Shown here in pieces: positions 56,910 through 64,000 of a stretch of 64,000 nucleotides of DNA. This DNA is from Azolla caroliniana. Its lineage: Eukaryota > Polypodiophyta. A program made the translations under genes and the position numbers. The stretch spans positions 8,060,001 to 8,124,000 of the forward strand of contig JBHGNT010000015.1 in the NCBI GenBank assembly GCA_043228905.1, given 5' to 3'. A model generated the notes under the pieces. That model saw only the letters and a list, made by a program, of their open reading frames with translations, was not told the DNA's origin and did not search any database. Numbering within the stretch: position 1 is the first letter of the stretch; the number at the start of each line of letters is the position of its first letter.

Positions 56910-57926
56910 CTACTGCAACCGAACGATGTCGTTTTCCGGATGTTGGGGTCCGGTAGATCTATGGAATTGTGGGCGAGTACTCCTAGGACAATGGCGAACG
57001 ACATGACCGGAGGTGCCACAATACATGCACAAGCCATTAGCCCGCCGAAATTTTCGTTCAACATCAGTCAATGGCCGAAATCGGGCTTGATCAATTTCCA
57101 TGGGGACAGGAACATCTGCCGAAGTAGGCGAGTGTGAGGATGCTTGGGGTTGTATGACCGGGGCGTGGCGTGGAAGTGAATGAGGTGGAACCCAAGTCCG
57201 GCACTCTTCTTGGCGAAATTCGAAAAGACGATTGTCACAATGGACTGCTTGTGAAATCGCTTGGGATAACGAGGTGGGCTCCTGAAAGTTTAAGAGAAGA
57301 TTCTTGACATTGCTTCGAAGACCGCGCCGAAAGTGATCAGCTAAAGCTTGATCATCCCAATTGACGTCGCATGCTAGTTGTCGAAATTCGGAAGCATAGA
57401 CCGAAGCTGCACGTGAACCTTGTTCGAGTGCATAAATCTTGTTAAGAGCTGTACGTCGTCGGTCCGTCTCTCCAAATGTGGCCTCTAACTCGGCGAGGAA
57501 GGCGGGAAAGTCCTCCAATAAAGGTGATGAGGTTTCTACCAATGGTGCAAACCAAGCTTGGGCCGGACCGGAGAGAAGGGTGCCCACAAGGCCGACTTGT
57601 CGAAGACCATCTCCATAACGTTGAGGTTGTAGCCGAATGATAAGTCGAACTTGGTTGATGAACCCTCGGAAACGCGACCTCGTTCCATCAAATTTTTCTG
57701 GGAGGCTAACCTTAGGCTCAAGAAATTGTGACGAAGCTAGGCTAGATGTTGGTAGAAGATCGGGCTCTAGGCTAGGTTGTTGTGGGAGACTAGGGTTTGG
57801 GGGTTGTGAGGATAGGGAGGTACCGACTTGAAGTTCTTGTAAAGAATTTCGAAGAGCTTCATTTTCAAGCTGTAGTTGTCGTAAGGCTACCATTATTTGG
57901 CCTAACTCACTAGTTGAGTCGGACAT
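56910..57926 (-). CDS. element K gag
   Basis: Intact 338-residue frame. It has a short N-terminal coiled-coil ([20 protein letters not shown]), a Pro/Ser linker, a capsid-like gag core starting [20 protein letters not shown] and including [21 protein letters not shown] and [17 protein letters not shown], and a C-terminal CCHC knuckle [14 protein letters not shown]. The core is like that of Sushi/Tcn1-type chromoviruses, the group from which animal PEG10-like genes derive. It ends TAG five bases before the pol ATG, in a different frame. It forms the particle in the retroelement cycle; activity is unknown. Confidence 0.93.
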   Translation of the reverse strand: MSDSTSELGQIMVALRQLQLENEALRNSLQELQVGTSLSSQPPNPSLPQQPSLEPDLLPTSSLASSQFLEPKVSLPEKFDGTRSRFRGFINQVRLIIRLQPQRYGDGLRQVGLVGTLLSGPAQAWFAPLVETSSPLLEDFPAFLAELEATFGETDRRRTALNKIYALEQGSRAASVYASEFRQLACDVNWDDQALADHFRRGLRSNVKNLLLNFQEPTSLSQAISQAVHCDNRLFEFRQEECRTWVPPHSLPRHAPVIQPQASSHSPTSADVPVPMEIDQARFRPLTDVERKFRRANGLCMYCGTSGHVVRHCPRSTRPQFHRSTGPQHPENDIVRLQ

Positions 57927-57963
57927 AGCTATGGCTTATGAGAGGGAGAGCTATGAGGATGGG

Positions 57964-57974
57964 AAGGTGAACAA
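57964..57974 (-). other. self-priming site of element K
   Basis: On the minus strand TTGTTCACCTT, starting two bases after the 5' LTR. It does not match tRNA sites (no TGG). It is complementary over 11 bases to LTR positions 58069-58079 (sense AAGGTGAACAA), which begin 32 bases after the first T of the TATA box (58111-58103). Confidence 0.8.
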
Positions 57975-57976
57975 AC

Positions 57977-58329
57977 TGTCATGGATCATAAACTCAAGAG
58001 ACAACGAAGAAGATAACCAAATGGACAAGAAAGAAGATAGTACTAAAGGAAAGACTCCATAACTGGTGTTGTTCACCTTGAATTCCTTCAAGGTGAACTC
58101 CTCTATTTATACTACATGGCATGCATACTTGTTGCACGCATGTGAATCTACAATAGAGCATGTAGGTATGCATGCATGTGCCAAGTGTAAATACTACAAG
58201 GGAGCAACTATGCACATGATGCTAGCAAAATAATAAGGACCAATTACATACATAACTAGTACTAGATATCTTGGTTAACTCATAATAGTAGATTATAACA
58301 TGGTCATGTCAAGAGTTCGAATCTTGACA
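57977..58329 (-). repeat. 5' LTR of element K
   Basis: 353 bp. Sense TATA box TATAAATAG at 58111-58103. Downstream, GTTCACCTTGAA and TTCAAGGTGAAC form an inverted repeat around the predicted transcript start (58079). Confidence 0.95.
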
Positions 58330-58334
58330 GCCAA

Positions 58335-59550
58335 AGCACTTGAGGATAAGCTCGACGCAGAGATAGTAGCCCATACCGACACAAAAAAAGAAAAGAGAAA
58401 GCTGCAGGAGGAAGCAAAGAAGACAGAGGCCGTCATTACGGGGCTTTGAGCGTTACTAGAAAGGAAGAAAGGTGGTACGATGAACAAATCGTGCGTGAAC
58501 GTGAATAGATGCATCATGTAGAAATCCGCCTGAACAATGAAATGGGATGGCTCGAAGAACTACACCTAAAGGAGTCCTAGATATGGGCAAAGATGAAGAG
58601 CTCCTATGAGGAAGCAACGACAACCAATAAGCGTAAAATTGAAAACCTCAAGAAGGCCCTGGACGAAGCGCAAGCCCGCTCCCAAACGCTAACAGACAAT
58701 GTATGCATCGTGAGTGGTTTACAACGCAGTTGAAAGTAGTTAGACAAAGGATGGGCGGCATGGGCTATGCAAGCAGCGGAATTGCACAACTATCTGGCAG
58801 ACTGGAAAAACCACCACAAAGAGGGTAGAGGCTTTTACAAGCTAAATGAGGAAAGCATTGTGGCAGTACGAGAGGACCTCGCACATGATTATCAAACACT
58901 AGTTGATCAAAACTCCGAAGAACTCACGTAGCTGCTAGAAGATTTCGGGGAAAGTTAGGAAGACATCTTCCACCAGCTAATGGAGCTTGGCAGCAAGAGC
59001 CAGAGGGTGGAGGAATTGAAAAGGGTGGAAGAATTAACAGTACCAGACAGCAACTCCACCGAACAAAACGAGCCCCAACCTTACCCAAATGATGGACTTG
59101 AGGTAAGAACAACGCCGAGAAATCCCTCGGAGGACAGAGGCACAGAAGAGCAACGACCCGACGACGGCTGACGCCACAAGGAGCCATCACCGGACCCACA
59201 AAGGCAAGTCCCGGATAGCGTTCCAACTGAATCAGCCCCGAGCACGCTGCATGAAGAGGACAACACGAAAACGACACGCCTGAGGTAACAACTACACCGA
59301 TCAATGCCACGGACGATACGAGTGGAGAAGATCAGTGCCCAGACACCTGCCCACGCTAGGAAGAGCCACAAGGAAATGTACCGGAAAATGTACCAACCGA
59401 GCCCACCACAACGACGCCACGTGAAGAAGTCAACGCGAAGACTGACGCGCCAGCCTAGCAGAACAATGGAACACCCACTCACATCACGCCACCTCCGGTA
59501 AATGATGAACGACCAGGCCGAACATTCTCGACATTTTGGATGATGAATAG
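58335..59550 (+). pseudogene. element I accessory ORF, coiled coil and acidic C-terminus (resumed after K)
   Basis: Resumes AKALEDKLDAEIVAHTDTKK with strong heptad character, then several stops (TGA near 58449, TAG near 58506 and others). Near 58855-58975, ESIVAVREDLAHDYQTLVDQ matches element C's ESIVAIREELSEDFYALAE. A Glu/Pro/Thr-rich part follows, and the last codons before TAG (59548-59550) are NILDILDDE, matching C's VLDILEEE. The frame is strongly decayed. Confidence 0.72.
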
Positions 59551-60008
59551 AAAGAGGATGGGTTAGACATGCCACGACACCGTCCCACAGGCGTGCCAAG
59601 TGTTGTCCGCCGGAATTGAAACCAATGGCCATAACGCATTGTAAATAGATTAGTATATTAGGGGCGTTAAAGAAATGCATGTAATGGTTCGCGTAGGAAG
59701 TGTAACCGATTAGAAGCCCTGTGTATGTAAAGGGTGAAAGAACACTGTAAACAACTAGCGTATAGTAAGAGCGTTGTTTGAATATAGTTTTATCTTCTCT
59801 AATCTTGGTATTCTATCTATTGGTCTCTTGTTTTTGTGTCTCGTTCTCTGTACAAGACTGTGTTGTAGTAAATACAAGGTAAGTACACGTTGGGTAACTA
59901 CGCTCCTATGGAGGTTTGGTTGTAGCCGTCCCCCCTTACGCCTTACAAACCACACACTATTCCCTTGCACCACGATCACCTTGTAAGCTACCCCGACGGA
60001 TTGAGGAT
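59551..60008 (+). repeat. 3' LTR of element I (partial) and preceding box
   Basis: LTR begins TGTTGTCCGCCGG at 59601, preceded by TCCCACAGGCGTGCCAAG (59583-59600) where a purine tract would be expected. The LTR is cut by Copia J at 60009 and its end is outside the window. The left copy of J's target duplication would be AGGAT (60004-60008). Confidence 0.7.
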
Positions 60009-60422
60009 TGTTGAGCGGCAAGCTCAACTGGAGCCGGATTGGTTGGATAAGCCTAAGCCGGTGAGCGAGGCGGATCGGTAAGCCGGTGAGCAACCGAGTC
60101 GGCAAGCAACAGAGCCGGTGAGCTGGGGAGCCGGTTAGTCGGATCCAATCGGTAACTGGAAGCCTAGTATTAGTTTAGACTACTAGGCAGTTATAGTCTT
60201 GTAGCAAGTGTCAGATGCTCGTGTGAGCATTGAAGTACATGGTACTTTTGTCAGTCCCACGAGGACTTGTATAAATAGTGCTACTGAGCATAGTTGTGAT
60301 AACAGAGTGTCTATATTGTTTTGAATATAGCTTTTACGTTCTACTCTCTCTGTCTCTCCCGTGTACTCTGTGTATTCTCTGCTTTCTCTGTTTTCTAACG
60401 CTTCCGCAAGTAATCGTTTACA
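60009..60422 (+). repeat. 5' LTR of Copia element J
   Basis: 414 bp. Opens with an inverted repeat TTGAGC...GCTCAA like those of G and E. Confidence 0.92.
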
Positions 60423-60515
60423 TGGTATCAGAGCGCGAGGGTTGAGAACCTCTACAACTGACAAACGCTTGAAAGCAAACCCTAACAGGTCGTAAGAACA
60501 GCAGACAGAGAAGTG

Positions 60516-61748
60516 ATGGATAGAGGAATGGCTAGCTCGCTCCCTGTGGAGAAACTCGACAGATCCAACTATGCATCTTGGTCGTACAAGATGCACCAGT
60601 ACCTACTTGGGCATGGCTACTGGAGTTTCTTCGAAGGAGCCAACGAAACAACACCTGATGCGGCACATAAGGATTTCCCAGTGTGGGAACAATCGACAAG
60701 CAGAGTGATGTACTTCTTCGCGTCTAGTGTCGGAGACCTACTGTTGAGCCACATCCAAGACGCCAAGACGCCGAAGGAGGCTTAGGGAAACCTGAAGAAG
60801 GTTTTCGCCGCGAGCACTACAGCTTGGAAGCTGCAACTTTGACAGGAGTTGAGCAATGTTCGACAGAAGGACATGTCGGTGGCGGATTACACGGCCCGAA
60901 TCAAAGAGATCTGTGAGTCGCTCGCCTCTATCAACGTTACCGTAGAGGAAGATGAGATGGTACAGGTCTGTCTTGGGGGCTTGGCGTCTAAGTTTAGAGC
61001 GTTCCGAACGGCGGTATGTACAAGGGAGAATACGCCGTCATTTTTCGACTTACAATCGATGCTCCTTGTAGAGGAGAACCACACCAGTGCCTCAACTAGC
61101 GCACCCATTGACAACCAGATGCTGTACACGGAAGCAGATCGGTCCCGTGGGCGTGGTGGACGAGGCAGGTCGGCACGCAATGGAGGCGGCCGACAAGACC
61201 AGGAACAAAGACACAGAGAACGTGCCGACAACAGTTCCGGACACTCTAGGAGCAGGGGGAGTCATGGCGGCATCAGAAGACGGCAAGAGAAGACTGCAAC
61301 GGAATGCTGGTACTATGGCAAAAAGGGCCAAAGAGAAAGCGAGTGCTGGAGAAAACGCGCCAATTCAGACAAATCCGGTTCCGGCAAGGACGACAAGGAT
61401 GGCCGGCAAAGCTCGCACTACGCGAAGGGATCGGGAGGATCCAAGAACGGTAACGGGCCAACCTTAGTGATGAAGCACGAGGCGAACTCGATGAAGAAGA
61501 CCACTTCCAAATCGGCTGAAGTGTGGTATGTTGATTCCGGTGCGTCGAACCACATGACGAGCCACAAAGAGTGGTTCTCCTTTTTGGAGAAACCAGATCA
61601 ACTAGGAGTAGTCGAAACCGGAGACGACACTCCTCACCCAATCGTGCACGTCGGAGAAGTCCCTTTGAGCCACGTCGGACAAAAGGGGAAGCTGATGAAC
61701 GTATTACACGTTCCGACAATCACGAAGAAACTGGTGTCGGTCGGATAG
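60516..61748 (+). pseudogene. element J gag and protease
   Basis: Gag starts MDRGMASSLPVEKLDRSNYA. A TAG at about 60783 (PKEA*GNLKK, Trp expected) and a TGA near 60841 interrupt it. It continues open from 60849 with [20 protein letters not shown]. The zinc knuckle reads CWYYGKKGQRESEC: the second Cys is Tyr and the His is Gln compared with E's [14 protein letters not shown], so it should not bind zinc. Protease [14 protein letters not shown]. Ends at TAG 61746-61748 (LVSVG*IVDQG). Confidence 0.85.
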
Positions 61749-62780
61749 ATCGTCGACCAAGGGATGCAGGTCCGGTTTACGCACCTCGGGTGCTTCATCG
61801 AGGAAGAGGGCCAGATTATTGCGCAAGGGCGCAGAGACGAGAGGATGTTTATCCTCGACACCAATGACGTCGGCACCGCTCTGTTTGCAAAAGGACAGAA
61901 GGTCGAATTGGACATCGACCTATGGCACAAGTGGATAAGCCACGTCAATTACCGAAGGCTTCAAGACCTGCAAACGAAACAAGTTGTTTTCGGTTTGCCG
62001 AAGTTCAGCGGCCGGAAGGCCCAAGTATGTGAAGTCTGCCAACTCGGGAAGCAACACCGGCTTCCATTCCCTACCGAACGTAACGGGAGCCGTGACAAGC
62101 TCAAACTTATCCATTCGGATGTGTGGGGATCGGCACAAAATGTTAGTCTTGGCGGGAGTCGATATTTCGTCTCCTTCATCGACGACTATACGCGGCACAC
62201 ATGGATCTACCTCATTGAACGGAAGAGTGAAGTCTTCGAGTGTTTCCGGAGTCTCCAAAGCATGGTGGAACGAGAATCAAAGAGGAAGTTCAAATGCCTG
62301 CGGTCGGATGGCGGAAAAGAATACTTTTCCAGCCAATTCAACAATTATCTGCAACAAAAGGGAATTCGGCAAGAGTTCAGCTGCAGATACACACCGCAAA
62401 AGGACGGTGTTGCCGAGAGGAAGAACCAGTCGCTTATTGATGCGGCAAGGGCAATGCTGGAGGAGAAGAGCATGCCCAAATTCTACTGGGCGGAGGCAAT
62501 CCGAATGGCTGTCTACATCCAGAACTGGATCGGTGAGAAGGTGTCAGCTCACGAGCTGTATTTCGGGCGCAAGCCGAATTTGAGACACCTTAAGATCTTC
62601 GATAGCATTGCATATGTGCATGTACCGGATGAGAAGCGGAGGAAGCTGGATGCAAAATCGGAAAAATGCATCCTAGTCGGCAATGCTCAAGAGCAAAAGG
62701 GTTGTAAGTGTTATAACCCCCGGACAAAGCATGTCCGAGTTAGTCGAGATGTCGAGTTCGATGAATCGGCATCGTGGTAG
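61749..62780 (+). pseudogene. element J integrase
   Basis: GAG-pre-integrase with CEVCQLGKQHRLPFPTERN. The core holds KLIHSDVWGSAQNV, FVSFIDDYTRHTWIYLIERK, LRSDGGKEYFSSQFNNYLQQ and YTPQKDGVAERKNQSLIDAA. The C-terminal part reads HLKIFDSIAYVHVPDEKRR and KCILVGNAQEQKGCKCYNPR. Stop TAG at 62778-62780, where Trp-Tyr is likely (E has ASWYSPK). Confidence 0.87.
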
Positions 62781-64000
62781 GCCTTACCGACTCCGACTTC
62801 CGAATCCGACCCGATGCCGGAGGATGAGGCTAGTGAGCCTGAACCGGCCTAGGTAGATGATGATAAAGCGTGGACTTAGGATGAGAGTCCGGAATCGTTT
62901 CGGTTGAGCGGGCCGAACGAGAGACTGAGTCAATCTGACCAGTCCGATGAGGAACAGGCAAGTAGTGAAGACTCTGTCGTGCTCTCCTCGCGCAAGGAAT
63001 CGAGGAGACGGTTCACGCGCAAAGAGAAAGGGAAGAAAAAGATGTCAGAATTCGAAACCGGCAATGATGAGTCAGATCGGTGTGCATCCGACTCCGGCAA
63101 GGAGAAAGGCGGATCTTCGGCAACGGAGACCGAACCGGCCAAGAAGGGCCTCAAACCGGGTAACGGTGAGTTACGTTGGTCCACCCTCCAGAAGGATCCC
63201 GTCAAGCGGTACGGGTACAATGAGTACATGGCGCATCACTATGCATACATGACCAAGGTGGTGGAAGTGCGTGAGCCGGAGGGCTACGAAGAAGCGGCAA
63301 AGGACGCAAATTGGCATGCCGCTATAGAGGATGAAATGCGGGCACTTGATGTCAACGAGACATGGGACCTAGTTGACCCTCCCCGTCACTATAAACCGAT
63401 CAGATGCAAGTGGGTGTACAAGGTAAAGTACAACGCCGACGGTTCAGTTAACCGGTTAGTGGTGAAGGGATATGCGCAGAACCACGGAATTGACTACGAT
63501 GAGACCTTCGCTCTGGTAGCGAAGATGACGACGGTTCATGTGGTGCTGGCGGTTGTTACAGCAAGGGGGTGGCATCCTCACCAGATGGATGTGAAGAATG
63601 CGTTTCTTCAGGGTGATCTTGAAGAAGAAGTCTTTATGACTCAGCCCCCCAGTTTTTAATCGGAGCTGTTGAAGAAGTCGTTGTACGGCCTGATGCAAGC
63701 TCCTCAAGCTTGGAATGCGAAGATCACGCACCAGTTGCGTAAGATGGGGTTTGCGGCCTCCAAGTCTGACTCTTCGTTGTTCATCTGGCAAGGCTCAGCT
63801 GGTCCAGTAGGTATCCCGCTGTATGTTGATGATTTAGTCATCACCGGACTGGGTCTTCCAGAAGTCAACCGCGTCAAGTTCCAGTTGTTGGACGCATTTG
63901 AGATGAAGGACCTAGGGGACCTTCATTATTTTCTTGGGATCGAGGTGATCCACACCCCCGACTGCATATTGCTCTCACAACAACATTACGTCTTGAATAT
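62781..64000 (+). pseudogene. element J linker and reverse transcriptase (cut by the window end)
   Basis: An acidic Ser/Glu linker with TAG stops near 62849 and 62877, then an open frame 62904-63659. RT begins EGYEEAAKDANWHAAIEDEM, RALDVNETWDLVDPP, then [20 protein letters not shown] and VKNAFLQGDLEEEVFMTQPP. A TAA at 63657-63659 follows. It continues LKKSLYGLMQAPQAW and the active site PLYVDDLVITG near 63820, then LGDLHYFLGIEVI. The end is outside the window. Confidence 0.87.

Larger units (their letters stand above)
53037..58329 (-). mobile_element. chromodomain Ty3-type LTR retrotransposon K (minus), nearly intact, self-priming type
   Basis: 5293 bp. LTRs of 353 bp at 53037-53389 and 57977-58329 differ at two positions by eye, both C/T or G/A at CpG. 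The target duplication is a perfect GCCAA (53032-53036 and 58330-58334). LTR ends are TGTCA...TGACA. Minus-strand order: 5' LTR, self-complementary primer site, 50-nt leader, gag, pol with chromodomain, purine tract AAGAAGGGGGATAA, 3' LTR. One in-frame stop in pol. The gag and RT wording resembles the Tcn1/Sushi type of chromovirus. Confidence 0.95.
48968..60008 (+). mobile_element. Ty3-type element I, 3' part, with post-integrase ORF; interrupted by chromovirus K and by Copia J
   Basis: Starts abruptly in RT (HLRLCLEHCRTSRLSLNPAKC) and continues through RNase H, integrase, a long accessory frame, and a 3' LTR that begins at 59601 (TGTTGTCCGCC) and is itself cut by J at 60009. K (53037-58329) lies within the accessory frame. 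Same family as H and a close relative of C. Confidence 0.82.
60009..64000 (+). mobile_element. Copia (Ty1) LTR retrotransposon J, 5' part (continues beyond the window)
   Basis: LTR 60009-60422 (414 bp; TGTTGAGCGGC...GTTTACA; TATA box TATAAATAG 60270-60278), primer site TGGTATCAGAGC (60423-60434), gag, protease, integrase and the RT half. RNase H and the 3' LTR are outside. Same family as G; related to E. Several in-frame stops make it inactive. Confidence 0.93.

Overview
This is nuclear DNA of a land plant: two host genes followed by about 56 kb of nested LTR retrotransposons. The host genes are the 3' half of the eIF2-gamma gene (plus strand, exons 198-1666) and, convergent to it, an intronless single-RRM protein with an RE/RD-rich tail (minus, 4796-7015) that resembles the plant CFIm68/CPSF6-like cleavage factor. 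The transposon block starts about 0.4 kb upstream of the RRM gene's start codon. Several features hint at a non-seed vascular plant such as a fern or lycophyte: a chromodomain Ty3 element with Tf1/Sushi-like self-priming, and Ty3 elements with fungal-like motifs. This is an inference; the species cannot be named from the window.

Layout of the first nest (7.6-41.8 kb). Element A (Ty3 type, plus) is the outermost: 7646-8135, 13394-13403 and 37650-41842. Its gag is split by Copia element F (8136-13393) and, 10 bp further on, by Ty3 element B (13404-37649), a relative of A. B in turn carries Ty3 element C (minus, 17377-23812) in its RT and chromovirus D (minus, 25342-36155) in its integrase. D carries Copia element E (27530-32976). 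Duplicated target sites were found for B, C, D, E, F and K. LTR divergence by eye falls with nesting depth: B about 3%, C about 2.8%, D about 1.5%, E about 0.

Layout of the second nest (43.5-64 kb). H (43485-48073) and I (48968-60008) are decayed partial copies of one Ty3 family related to C. They are separated by a 5' fragment of a Copia element, G. I is interrupted by a nearly intact chromovirus K (minus, 53037-58329), and its 3' LTR by Copia element J, which runs off the window end.

Most interesting points. (1) K has no tRNA-type primer site; the 11 nt beside its 5' LTR are complementary to the predicted first 11 nt of its own transcript, as in Tf1. (2) C and I share a long open reading frame after the integrase, with a conserved N-terminal domain, a coiled coil and a conserved C-terminus; it lies apart from gag and pol. 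(3) C and I also share an unusual non-purine box in front of the 3' LTR. (4) A and B share a change to the -1 frame between protease and RT. (5) A has lost its whole RT-RNase H, while keeping gag, protease and integrase. Nearly all elements are disabled; many of the stops look like C-to-T changes, as expected for methylated plant repeats.
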